From positions 558,001-622,000 of the forward strand of contig NZ_NIXN01000001.1 in NCBI RefSeq assembly GCF_002807055.1: 64,000 bases of DNA. Reading direction: 5' to 3'. A model generated the notes under the pieces. The model was not told the origin of the DNA. It did no database searches and was given only the letters and a program-made list of their open reading frames with translations. Every line of letters begins with the position of its first letter. Within the stretch, counting starts at the first letter, position 1. This DNA is from Confluentibacter citreus. Its GTDB lineage: Bacteria > Bacteroidota > Bacteroidia > Flavobacteriales > Flavobacteriaceae. The translations under genes and the position numbers were made by a program. Of this stretch, positions 9,428-18,115 are shown piece by piece.

Positions 9428-10488
9428 ACGGAAAAGTAGATAGTTCTTTTTGGAAAGAGAAAAAGGTTTTTTTAACAGGACATACAGGTTTTAAAGGAAG
9501 CTGGTTGTCTTTGTGGTTACAATCCATGGGGGCAAATGTTAAAGGTTTTTCTTTAAACCCACCAACAGAGCCTTCATTGTTTATAGAAGCTAATGTGGCG
9601 GAAGATATGGAATCTGTTATAGGAGATATTAGAGATTTAAAAACGTTAAAGGAAAGCATGACCTCTTTTAATCCAGATATATTGATTCATATGGCTGCAC
9701 AACCTTTAGTGCGCCTCTCATACATAGAGCCAGTCGACACCTATTCTACTAATGTTATGGGTACTGTTAATGTATTGGAATCAGCCCGCAGTTGTTCAAA
9801 TTTAAAAGCAATTCTATCTGTAACTACAGATAAATGCTACGAAAATAAAGAATGGGTGTGGGGGTATAGGGAAAATGAACCGTTGGGAGGGCATGACCCT
9901 TATAGCAGTAGTAAAGCCTGCGCAGAATTGGTCACAGCGGCCTATAGACAATCTTTTTTTCATACAAATGAAACAGCTTCCTTGGCTTCTGCTAGAGCGG
10001 GTAATGTAATAGGTGGAGGCGATTGGGCAGAAGACAGATTAATTCCAGACATTTTAAGAGCTTTTGAAAAATCTAAACCCGTAATTATAAGAAATCCATT
10101 ATCCACGCGCCCTTGGCAACACGTATTAGAGCCTCTTTCAGGATATTTAGTTTTAGCTCAAAATTTATATTCAAATGGAAATTCATTTGCAGGAGCATGG
10201 AATTTTGGACCTAAAGAAGAAGACTGTAAGCCCGTAAATTGGATTTTAGATAAAATGGTTGTTAATTGGGGTGGTAATGTAAGGTGGGAGTTGGATAAGA
10301 ATAATAACCCTCATGAAGCTGGTTTTTTAAAATTAGATTGCTCTAAAGCAGCTTATCAGCTTAAATGGAATCCAAAATGGAATTTAGAGCATACGCTTAA
10401 TTTAATTGTAAATTGGCATCAAGATTGGAAAGCGGGTAAAAATATGAGGAATGTGTGTTTAAAAGAAATAGAAAGTTATAGTAAATAA
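9406..10488 (+). CDS. rfbG: CDP-glucose 4,6-dehydratase
   Basis: This short-chain dehydratase converts CDP-glucose to CDP-4-keto-6-deoxyglucose. The motif FLTGHTGFKGSWLSLWL near the N-terminus and the later VTTDKCYEN and DPYSSSKACAE (Y-x-x-x-K) are hallmarks of RfbG. The frame can start at the ATG at 9406 or the ATG at 9415; both lie inside the end of rfbF. The length of 357-360 residues is normal. It supplies the substrate of RfbH, encoded 8 bases downstream. The identification is secure. Confidence 0.96.
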   Translation: MEIMEGINGKVDSSFWKEKKVFLTGHTGFKGSWLSLWLQSMGANVKGFSLNPPTEPSLFIEANVAEDMESVIGDIRDLKTLKESMTSFNPDILIHMAAQPLVRLSYIEPVDTYSTNVMGTVNVLESARSCSNLKAILSVTTDKCYENKEWVWGYRENEPLGGHDPYSSSKACAELVTAAYRQSFFHTNETASLASARAGNVIGGGDWAEDRLIPDILRAFEKSKPVIIRNPLSTRPWQHVLEPLSGYLVLAQNLYSNGNSFAGAWNFGPKEEDCKPVNWILDKMVVNWGGNVRWELDKNNNPHEAGFLKLDCSKAAYQLKWNPKWNLEHTLNLIVNWHQDWKAGKNMRNVCLKEIESYSK

Positions 10489-10496
10489 GAGATTAA

Positions 10497-11822
10497 ATGG
10501 AAAGCAAACAAATATTAGATAATCTTAGAAAGGAAATTGCAGTTTTAGTAGAAAAATACACGACTGAAGCGTATAAACCAAAAGCATTTGTGCCAGGACA
10601 ATCTGTAATTCCACCAGCAGGGAAAGTATTAGGAAATGCCGAAATACAGAATATGGTTGATGCCTCTTTAGATGGCTGGTTAACAACAGGGCGTTTTAAT
10701 ACTATGTTTGAAAAAAGATTAGCGAACTTTCTTGGGGTTAAATACTGTCTTTCGGTTAATTCAGGTTCATCAGCCAATTTAATTGCCTTTAATACCCTTA
10801 CATCTCCAAAATTGGGTGAAAGAGCCATAAAAAAGGGGGATGAGGTTATTGGAGTGGCTGCAGGTTTTCCCACAACAGTAAACCCAATTGTTCAATTTGG
10901 TGCAGTCCCTGTTTTTGTTGATGTGGATATTAAAACGCATAATATCAATGCAGAGCTTATAGAAGCGGCAATTACACCTAAAACAAAAGCTATAATGTTA
11001 GCTCATACTTTAGGTAACCCGTTTAATTTGGGTAAAGTAAAAGAACTTTGTGAAAAATATAAGTTATGGTTAGTAGAAGATTGTTGTGATGCCTTAGGCG
11101 CTACCTATAATAATCAGCTAGTAGGTACTTTTGGGGATATTGCAACACTTAGTTTTTATCCGGCGCATCATATTACTATGGGAGAAGGTGGTGCCGTCTT
11201 TACTAATAATGCAGAATTGAAGTTAATAGCAGAATCTTTTAGAGATTGGGGTAGAGACTGTTACTGTGCGCCTGGTTGCGATAATACTTGTGGATGTCGT
11301 TTTGAACAACAACACGGTGATTTACCTTATGGTTATGATCATAAATATGTCTATTCTCATTTGGGTTATAATCTTAAAATTACCGATATGCAAGCAGCAT
11401 GCGGTTTAGCGCAGATTGATAGAGCAGAAGGGTTTATAGCGACAAGAAGAGAAAACTTTGAATTATTGTATAATAGGTTAAGCACGTTAACAGATTTTTT
11501 AGAGCTTCCACAAGCAACACCAAACAGCAATCCATCATGGTTTGGGTTTCCAATAACAATCAAAGAGACATCAGGGGTTAATAGAGTAGATTTATTACGT
11601 TTTTTAGACCAAAATAAAATAGGATCTCGATTGTTGTTTGCGGGAAATCTTACTAAACAGCCTTATTTTAAAAATGTAGAATATCGTGTGGTAGGTAATT
11701 TAACAAATACAGATATAACCATGAACAATACGTTTTGGATTGGCATATATCCGGCCTTAGGAAAAGAACATTTTGAATTTGTTGGGGAAAAATTAGAAGA
11801 GTTTTTTGGATTAAATTTTTAA
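10497..11822 (+). CDS. rfbH: CDP-4-dehydro-6-deoxyglucose 3-dehydrase (E1)
   Basis: This PLP- or PMP-dependent iron-sulfur enzyme removes the C3 hydroxyl of CDP-4-keto-6-deoxyglucose together with the E3 reductase. It has the aminotransferase fold, but the usual PLP-binding lysine is replaced by histidine in [13 protein letters not shown] (220-232), the diagnostic change of RfbH/E1. A cysteine-rich segment at 255-267 ([13 protein letters not shown]) supplies the [2Fe-2S] ligands. The length of 441 residues is normal. It lies 8 bases after rfbG and 3 bases before the RmlC-type epimerase gene. The identification is secure. Its product is the branch point for abequose, paratose, tyvelose and ascarylose. 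Confidence 0.97.
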   Translation: MESKQILDNLRKEIAVLVEKYTTEAYKPKAFVPGQSVIPPAGKVLGNAEIQNMVDASLDGWLTTGRFNTMFEKRLANFLGVKYCLSVNSGSSANLIAFNTLTSPKLGERAIKKGDEVIGVAAGFPTTVNPIVQFGAVPVFVDVDIKTHNINAELIEAAITPKTKAIMLAHTLGNPFNLGKVKELCEKYKLWLVEDCCDALGATYNNQLVGTFGDIATLSFYPAHHITMGEGGAVFTNNAELKLIAESFRDWGRDCYCAPGCDNTCGCRFEQQHGDLPYGYDHKYVYSHLGYNLKITDMQAACGLAQIDRAEGFIATRRENFELLYNRLSTLTDFLELPQATPNSNPSWFGFPITIKETSGVNRVDLLRFLDQNKIGSRLLFAGNLTKQPYFKNVEYRVVGNLTNTDITMNNTFWIGIYPALGKEHFEFVGEKLEEFFGLNF

Positions 11823-11825
11823 AAT

Positions 11826-12362
11826 ATGAAGATTGAGAAAACGGAATTATTAGGAGTTAATATTATTGATAATTTTGTTGCAACTGATGAAAGAGGAACT
11901 TTTGTTAAGACTTTTAGTAACGAGGATTTTAATCGTAAAGAGTTGAAATTTGATATTAAAGAAACATATTATTCAATTTCTAAAAAAAATGTTATAAGAG
12001 GAATGCATTTTCAACTACCTCCATTTGAACATAAAAAGTTGGTTTTTGTAATACAGGGAAGCATAATCGATGTAATTGTTGACCTAAGGAAAGAATCAAT
12101 TACATATAAAAAAAGTATTTCAATAGAATTATCCGCTAATAATAGAAAGGCATTATTTATCCCCGAAGGATTTGCGCATGGATTCAAATCTTTAGAAGAC
12201 AATACAATAACGGTATATCATGTTTCTTCAGTATATAATTCTGGTGCAGACTCTGGAATTTATTATGATTCTATTGATTTTGATTGGGAGCTTATTAATC
12301 CAATTATTTCAGAACGGGATAGGCTTTTTGACAAAATGCATGAATTTAAATCTCCATTTTAA
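11826..12362 (+). CDS. RmlC-type sugar epimerase, probably for the CDP-dideoxyhexose branch
   Basis: This 178-residue cupin epimerase keeps the RmlC catalytic features: His61 in RGMHFQ, Lys71 in HKKLVFV, and IPEGFAHGF. Its sequence is well diverged from the window's rhamnose epimerase at 3855. It sits directly between rfbH (3 bases) and a short-chain reductase gene (no gap). In the Yersinia CDP-ascarylose pathway an RmlC-type 5-epimerase (AscE) acts after the E1/E3 step and before a reductase (AscF). The gene order here matches that logic, so a CDP-3,6-dideoxy-4-keto-hexose epimerase is the best inference. An epimerase for another nucleotide sugar remains possible. Confidence 0.8.
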   Translation: MKIEKTELLGVNIIDNFVATDERGTFVKTFSNEDFNRKELKFDIKETYYSISKKNVIRGMHFQLPPFEHKKLVFVIQGSIIDVIVDLRKESITYKKSISIELSANNRKALFIPEGFAHGFKSLEDNTITVYHVSSVYNSGADSGIYYDSIDFDWELINPIISERDRLFDKMHEFKSPF

Positions 12363-13271
12363 ATGAGAATTTTAGTTACTGGTTCTACAGGTTTTATTGG
12401 TAGACATCTAATTCCCGAATTAGTTATCAAAAATCACCAAATTTTAGAAATTACAAGAAGTTATGAAAAATCATTGAATATTCATGGTTCTAAAACATTA
12501 AAACTTGAAATTACCAGTGATCATGATTACTTCAAAGGGATAATAATTGATTTTAAACCTGAAATAGTCATTCATTTAGCGTCATTTTTGACTCCATCTG
12601 ATGGATATAAAGATATTAATAATTTGGTTGAATCAAATATTACTTTTTTATTAAGAATTTTGGATTCGATCTCACAAGTTGAACTTAAATTATTTATTAA
12701 TACAGGAACCTTTGCAGAATACAAATCAGGCACAGATAATATTTATGAACCTGCTTATCTATATTCAGCAACAAAAACAGCTTCAAGATCTTTTGTGAAT
12801 TATTATTCAAAAACATATAATTTTAAACAGTTTACTGTAGTGCCTTATACTATTTATGGAGGAGCTGATAGCCAAAAAAAAATAATTGATTATTTATATG
12901 AATCAATTTTTAGTATTGAGAATTTAGATTTATCCCCAGGAAATCAAAAGTTAGACTTTATACATATTTTGGATATTGTTAGTCTTTATTTGCATTTAAT
13001 TGAAAATTTTGAAACAATTCCTAACATGCAAAATATACATGCGGGTACTGGAGTGAGTACCTCATTAAGGGATTTGGCAAAATTAATCGAAAAACTAACT
13101 AAGAAAAAATTAAGAATAAATTGGGGAGGAAAGGAATATAGACATAATGACATAATGGATGCAACAGCTAATGTTGAGTTAAATAAATTTAAACCTAGGT
13201 GGTCTGCAAGAATAAGTTTAAGAAAAGGTGTCAATTTGTATTTAAAAGATAAATTCAAAAACAACATTTAA
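12363..13271 (+). CDS. NAD(P)-dependent short-chain reductase, final step of the CDP-sugar branch
   Basis: This extended short-chain dehydrogenase has the motif VTGSTGFIG (5-13), a Thr-containing NTGTFAEY (113-120) in place of the usual S-T-S/T-E-V-Y-G stretch, and the YSATK dyad (134-138). It begins immediately after the stop of the RmlC-type epimerase. By position and family it should reduce the 4-keto group of a CDP-3,6-dideoxyhexulose, like AscF, Abe (RfbJ) or Prt (RfbS). Stereochemistry cannot be read from the sequence, so the final sugar could be ascarylose if the epimerase acts first, or another dideoxyhexose. The family is sure; the substrate is inferred. Confidence 0.8.
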   Translation: MRILVTGSTGFIGRHLIPELVIKNHQILEITRSYEKSLNIHGSKTLKLEITSDHDYFKGIIIDFKPEIVIHLASFLTPSDGYKDINNLVESNITFLLRILDSISQVELKLFINTGTFAEYKSGTDNIYEPAYLYSATKTASRSFVNYYSKTYNFKQFTVVPYTIYGGADSQKKIIDYLYESIFSIENLDLSPGNQKLDFIHILDIVSLYLHLIENFETIPNMQNIHAGTGVSTSLRDLAKLIEKLTKKKLRINWGGKEYRHNDIMDATANVELNKFKPRWSARISLRKGVNLYLKDKFKNNI

Positions 13272-13278
13272 TAACCAT

Positions 13279-14583
13279 ATGGGAAATATTATACTTGGGG
13301 GAGGAATAGCTGGTGTAGGTGCGGCCTATGAGTTAAAAAAACATAATATAGGTTCAATTATTCTCGAAAAGAATGATTCTTGGGGTGGCTTATTAGATAA
13401 TTTTATAGTGGATGGTTTTAGATTTGATAAGTTTATCCATTTATCGTTTTCAAATGATAAATATGTGAATAATATTTTTTTTGAAACCCCACTCATAAAG
13501 CATAAACCTTTGTCTTCAAATTATTACAAAGGCACTTGGTTAAAACATCCAGCTCAAAATAATCTTTATCCTTTAAACAAGGAGGAACAAGATAAAATTC
13601 TTCAGGATTTTAGGCAAAGAAAGGATTTAGATGCTTCAAAAATAAAGAACTATGAAGAATGGTTAAGGGTTCAATATGGTGATTATTTTGCAGAAAACTT
13701 TCCTATACCTTATACCGAAAAGTATTGGACTTTAAAAGCAAGTGAATTGGAGACTAAATGGGTTGGTGAAAGAATGTATAAACCAACCTTAGAAGAGATT
13801 GAAAAAGGGTGTCAAACAGATTTGACCCCTAATACTTATTATGCTAAAGAGATGCGTTATCCTAAAAAAGGAGGATATAAATCATTTCTAGAACCTATGA
13901 TTAAAGGTTTAGATATAAGAACTAATTCTAAAGTGTGTAACATAAATTTTTTAAAAAATGAAATAACACTAAAAAACGGAGAGATATTGGTGTTTGATAA
14001 TTTAATTTCTAGTTTACCATTACCTGAAATTTGCAAATTAATAAATGATATTCCCGAAAAGGTACTCAAAGCATCTCAAAAACTAAACTTTACTTCTGGC
14101 TATCTAGTCTCCCTTGGTTTTAACAAACCTGATATTGGAAATAAATTATGGTTTTATATTTATGATAAGGATATTCTCCCTGCCAGAGTTTATTCCCCGA
14201 GCCTAAAATCTAAGGATAATGCCCCTGAGGGTTGTAGTTCATTGCAAGCAGAAATTTATTTTAATAGAGGAGAAAAACTCAAAATGAATGATTTAGAAAT
14301 ATTAGATCAAACTATCCAGAGATTTATTAAAATGGGACTCTTTAAAGAAGAAGATCTTATCGTTAAAGATATTAGATGCGAGAAATATGCGAATATAATT
14401 TTTGACCACCATATTTACGAAAATAGAAAAATTGTATTGGATTATTTAAAAGAGAACAAGATTATTTCTGTTGGACGATTTGGTGAATGGGATTATTTTT
14501 GGAGCGATCAGAGTTTAATAAGCGGGAGGAATGGTGCATTACAATTAATTAAACTATCTAAGAGTAATGATAGTTATTACTAA
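13279..14583 (+). CDS. FAD-dependent oxidoreductase, UDP-galactopyranose mutase/amine-oxidase superfamily
   Basis: The 434-residue protein opens with the dinucleotide-binding motif LGGGIAGVGAAYELK (6-20), an acidic end of strand two (LEKNDSWGG) and the N-terminal FAD-site pattern of the UGM/protoporphyrinogen-oxidase superfamily. The C-terminus carries the second FAD contact region (SVGRFGEWDYFWSDQS). It is longer than typical UDP-galactopyranose mutases (about 370-390 residues) and lacks their full signature, so I do not call it UGM. It lies 7 bases after the CDP-sugar reductase and overlaps the flippase start by 17 bases. A role in modifying or rearranging a sugar of the repeat unit is likely, but the substrate is unknown. 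Confidence 0.75.
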   Translation: MGNIILGGGIAGVGAAYELKKHNIGSIILEKNDSWGGLLDNFIVDGFRFDKFIHLSFSNDKYVNNIFFETPLIKHKPLSSNYYKGTWLKHPAQNNLYPLNKEEQDKILQDFRQRKDLDASKIKNYEEWLRVQYGDYFAENFPIPYTEKYWTLKASELETKWVGERMYKPTLEEIEKGCQTDLTPNTYYAKEMRYPKKGGYKSFLEPMIKGLDIRTNSKVCNINFLKNEITLKNGEILVFDNLISSLPLPEICKLINDIPEKVLKASQKLNFTSGYLVSLGFNKPDIGNKLWFYIYDKDILPARVYSPSLKSKDNAPEGCSSLQAEIYFNRGEKLKMNDLEILDQTIQRFIKMGLFKEEDLIVKDIRCEKYANIIFDHHIYENRKIVLDYLKENKIISVGRFGEWDYFWSDQSLISGRNGALQLIKLSKSNDSYY

Positions 14584-15925
14584 AAAAGATATTTTGTGGA
14601 GTTATCTAGGCCAGATATTCAAATATGGTTCTTCTTTTATTATTCTGCCTATAATTTTAATTAAATTACCTAGCAATGATTTAGCTTTATGGTATCTTTT
14701 TATTTCTATAACTGCATTTGTAAATTTATTAGACTTTGGTTTTCACCCTAATACGTCTCGTTTTGTATCGTACATATTTGGAGGAGCAACAGAACTTTTA
14801 AAAGAAGGATTGAGTACAAAGGATAAATCTTTAGAAATAAAATATACTCTTTTAAAGTCGTTAATATATACTTTAAAGAGAGTATACTTAAATATCTCCA
14901 TCATAGCTTTTTTTGTTTTATCCATTGGGGGATCCTTATACTTATTAAGTGCTATTGATGAAAGCCAAAATACCACTAAAATTTTAAGTGCATGGTTTTT
15001 GTACCTAACATCTAATGTTTTAACCTTTTATTATGGTTATTATGGGGCATTATTAGAAGGAAGAGGTCTAATAACTAGTCTAAATAAAGTGCTTATTTTT
15101 TCAAAATTATCCTATTTAATTATAGCTTTTATTACACTCTCAATGGGTTTGGGATTATTAGGAGTAGCAATAGCTTCACTTATAGGAAATATAGTAGACA
15201 GAGTGTTGGCCTACTATTATTTTTATGATTCAGAGATTAAAAAAGAGTTCATGAAAATTTCAGATTATCACCCCGAAAATTTATTCAAAATCATTTGGTA
15301 TAATTCAAAAAAAATTGGTATTGTAACCATTGGGGTTTTTATGATAAGTCAATCAAGTGTAATAATTGCAGGTATCTATCTCCCACTTGCTGAAGTAGCT
15401 GTTTTGGGATTAACATTGCAAATTTTTGGTGTGCTCCAGAATATTTCTAGGGTATCTTTTAATACACACATACCCCAGTTTAATAGTCTTAGAATGAGTG
15501 AAAATTTTCCACAATTAAAATTAGATTTTAAAAAGAGTATGATCTTTGGTTGGATTGTTTATAGTATAGGGTTATTAATATTATTATTTTTAGGAAAGTA
15601 TATTTTGGGTGTTATTGGAAGTAATACGGATCTTCCTTCGCGTTTATTATTGCTATTATTTGGATTTGTATTTTTAATGGAAATTACTCATGGAAATTGT
15701 GCCACATTTTTAACTACTAAAAATACTATTCCATTTGTAAAGCCTACAATAATAACAGGCATTTTGAATATCATTTTTATAATACTATTTTTAAATTTTT
15801 CTGAATTGGGCTTATATTCTTTTCCTGTTTCTCTTATTTTAGTTCAACTTATGTATAACGCATGGAAATGGCCTTTGGAAGTATTAAAAGACCTTAATTA
15901 TTTTAAATCAAATACTAATGAATGA
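14567..15925 (+). CDS. Wzx-type polysaccharide flippase
   Basis: This 452-residue integral membrane protein has about twelve hydrophobic segments and the MATE/MOP-like layout of O-antigen translocases. The N-terminal ILWSYLGQIFKYGSSFIILP and the DFGFHPNTSRF loop fit the family. It should flip undecaprenyl-pyrophosphate-linked repeat units across the inner membrane. It overlaps the preceding flavoprotein gene by 17 bases and the next glycosyltransferase gene by 8 bases, so all three are co-translated. A start slightly downstream is possible but no better ATG exists nearby. A second flippase-like gene is at 46429. Confidence 0.85.
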   Translation: MIVITKKDILWSYLGQIFKYGSSFIILPIILIKLPSNDLALWYLFISITAFVNLLDFGFHPNTSRFVSYIFGGATELLKEGLSTKDKSLEIKYTLLKSLIYTLKRVYLNISIIAFFVLSIGGSLYLLSAIDESQNTTKILSAWFLYLTSNVLTFYYGYYGALLEGRGLITSLNKVLIFSKLSYLIIAFITLSMGLGLLGVAIASLIGNIVDRVLAYYYFYDSEIKKEFMKISDYHPENLFKIIWYNSKKIGIVTIGVFMISQSSVIIAGIYLPLAEVAVLGLTLQIFGVLQNISRVSFNTHIPQFNSLRMSENFPQLKLDFKKSMIFGWIVYSIGLLILLFLGKYILGVIGSNTDLPSRLLLLLFGFVFLMEITHGNCATFLTTKNTIPFVKPTIITGILNIIFIILFLNFSELGLYSFPVSLILVQLMYNAWKWPLEVLKDLNYFKSNTNE

Positions 15926-16889
15926 GTATTGTGATAAAATAACCATAGCAATACCAGTATATAATAGAGAGCTTTTTTTTGAACAAGCTTTAGATAGTGC
16001 ATTATTACAAACCGTTAAATGTAAGGTAATTGTTGTAGATAATGCTTCGGATAGTAATTTTTTTCGAGAAACTTGTGAATTAAAGACTGTTGATTATTAT
16101 AGAAATGAGGTTAATATTGGAATGTTTGCAAACTGGAATCGCTGCATAGAATTAACAAAAACAGAATTTGTAATGATTTTAGGGGATGATGATCTTTTAG
16201 AACCAAATTTTGTTGAGTTTTTCTCAAAATCACTAAATAATTACCCACAATTGGATGTTTTTTATTCAAATTTTTACTTATTGTATGATTTTACTAACAA
16301 AAAAAAGATGATTTCTGCCAATAAGATGTTTGAAAAACCATTTGGATATTATGATGATGGAAGAATATTATTGAACTATGCTTCAAGAAACGGCTTAGGT
16401 TTCCCAACAATATCTAGTGTTTTTAGAATATCTAAATTTGGTTACTATTACACAGAATTACACGGTAGCAATGATTGGCTTTTATTTTACTCAATATTTA
16501 GTAATAAGTGTAAAATATTTGGGACGCCCGAAAAATTAGTTTATTATAGGAAAAGTGTTTTAGCTGATACAAATAAACCTTTTACAAAATCGGTAATGGG
16601 TTTATCTCATTCTTATATTTATAATGAAATTATAGATAAGTATTGTGATAAGGAGTTACGTCTTATCACAAAAACACGAGCATTAAAATCTTTTTTAGAT
16701 TTTCTAGTAGTTTCTCCAAAAACTTTAGTTAATGATATAAGAAACAAAAGAAATATCTATTCAGATTATTTAAATATAAAACTAAAAGAGGATTCTATTT
16801 ATAGAGTGTTTTATTATTGTCCTAAAATATTTCTAATATCAACAGTCTATTTCATGAGAATATTATTGAAATATTTATTTAAGAATTAA
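15918..16889 (+). CDS. Family 2 glycosyltransferase
   Basis: This 323-residue GT-A fold transferase has the N-terminal ITIAIPVYNRELFFEQALDS, the nucleotide-contact VVDNASD and the metal-binding ILGDDDLLEPNF, all standard for GT2. The C-terminal part ends in a hydrophobic, basic helix (about 300-320) that may attach it to the membrane. It adds a sugar to the lipid-linked repeat unit at the inner face of the inner membrane. Donor and linkage cannot be read from the sequence. It overlaps the flippase gene by 8 bases and is followed by a 217-base AT-rich gap. Confidence 0.87.
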   Translation: MNEYCDKITIAIPVYNRELFFEQALDSALLQTVKCKVIVVDNASDSNFFRETCELKTVDYYRNEVNIGMFANWNRCIELTKTEFVMILGDDDLLEPNFVEFFSKSLNNYPQLDVFYSNFYLLYDFTNKKKMISANKMFEKPFGYYDDGRILLNYASRNGLGFPTISSVFRISKFGYYYTELHGSNDWLLFYSIFSNKCKIFGTPEKLVYYRKSVLADTNKPFTKSVMGLSHSYIYNEIIDKYCDKELRLITKTRALKSFLDFLVVSPKTLVNDIRNKRNIYSDYLNIKLKEDSIYRVFYYCPKIFLISTVYFMRILLKYLFKN

Positions 16890-17106
16890 TCTACACGATA
16901 ACCTAATTTGTTTTATCTGAAGATTGTTAATCACTTTATAATGCATTATATTAGCTTAAAACATTCTTTTTTTATAGAAAAAATCATTTATTATTAAATA
17001 AAAAGAACAACTTACACGAAGTTTAAATATTCTATGTTAATGGATTAAAATTAACTAATTGATATTAAAATTTAACTATTAAACAAATGAAATCATCAAT
17101 AATATA
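16890..17106. other. AT-rich intergenic gap, no gene seen
   Basis: This 217-base gap between two glycosyltransferase genes is extremely AT-rich. It has stops in all frames and no tRNA, strong hairpin terminator or exact TAnnTTTG promoter match. It may hold a weak promoter or be a scar of past gene exchange. Confidence 0.5.
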
Positions 17107-18012
17107 ATGAACAGTAGTCCATTAGTTTCCATAATTTTGCCTCTGTATAATGGAGAAAAATATGTAAGAGAAACAATAGAAAGTATACTATTGCAATCTT
17201 ATACGAATTTCGAATTTATAATTATTAATGATGGATCTACTGATAATTCTTTAAATATAGTGAAAGGGTTTAATGATAATAGGATAGTTCTAATTGATCA
17301 AGAAAACAAAGGACTTGCTGCAACATTAAATATAGGGTTAAATCTAGCAAATGGAGATTTGATTGCAAGAATAGATTCTGATGATATTGCTAAAAGAGAT
17401 AGAATTCAAATTCAAGTAAATACTTTTAAAAAGAATCCTAATCTTGTTCTTCTGGGTTCGGCAGTTAACTATATAGATGAAAATGGAGTGTATTTAGGCA
17501 GATCCTACCCTATAACCCGAACCCGTTCAATCAAAAAGCATTTACTTAATAATGGGAATATTATAGCTCATCCATCAGTTATGTATATAAAAGACATTGT
17601 ACTTAAAATTGGCGGATATTCGGAAATCATAGGAAAATACTTTGAAGATCATTTTTTATGGTGTCAATTACTGAACTATGGAGACATTGAAAATCTTTCA
17701 GAATGTTTAATAGACTATAGACTAACACCACAATCAATTTCGGGATTAGAACAAGCTTCGACTGATTTTAATGAAAAGATCTTAAGTTATATTAACTCGA
17801 GCCTAGCTGGAAATAAACCCAATTTAAAATTTTTAGAAAAGAGAAGTGTTTTTGAAAAACAATTAAGTGAGAAGGATAAACTAATGTTTTATAAGAAAAG
17901 AGTCAATAAAATAAAAAAGAAAGAAAGATTAATGAATATCTTTAGGTTATTTTTACCTTCTTCAATTGAAGTAAAAGCGTTAATAATGATTAAGAATTTC
18001 ATGAACAGATAA
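17107..18012 (+). CDS. Family 2 glycosyltransferase
   Basis: This 301-residue GT2 enzyme shows VSIILPLYNGEKYVRETIES (6-25), the nucleotide-binding IINDGSTDNS and the D-x-D-type IARIDSDDIA. The acceptor-side segment ends with SGYSEIIGKYFEDHFLW-like text (FEDHFLW), typical of capsule and O-antigen transferases. The C-terminus is basic and could touch the membrane. Gaps on both sides (217 and 103 bases) set it slightly apart from the tightly packed genes that follow. Donor and linkage are unknown. Confidence 0.88.
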   Translation: MNSSPLVSIILPLYNGEKYVRETIESILLQSYTNFEFIIINDGSTDNSLNIVKGFNDNRIVLIDQENKGLAATLNIGLNLANGDLIARIDSDDIAKRDRIQIQVNTFKKNPNLVLLGSAVNYIDENGVYLGRSYPITRTRSIKKHLLNNGNIIAHPSVMYIKDIVLKIGGYSEIIGKYFEDHFLWCQLLNYGDIENLSECLIDYRLTPQSISGLEQASTDFNEKILSYINSSLAGNKPNLKFLEKRSVFEKQLSEKDKLMFYKKRVNKIKKKERLMNIFRLFLPSSIEVKALIMIKNFMNR

Positions 18013-18115
18013 AAACAGAGAAACAATATGAATAGCTTTAGTAAATTAATTGAGAAAAAACAATATGTCTTTTTGGCAATTGAAATTAGATTGATTTAGT
18101 TTTATAGAATATAAG

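Noticed and set aside
18028-18099. 23-codon frame (MNSFSKLIEKKQYVFLAIEI...) between two glycan genes
   Set aside because: It is very short, AT-rich and without recognisable features. It is possibly a remnant, and support is insufficient.
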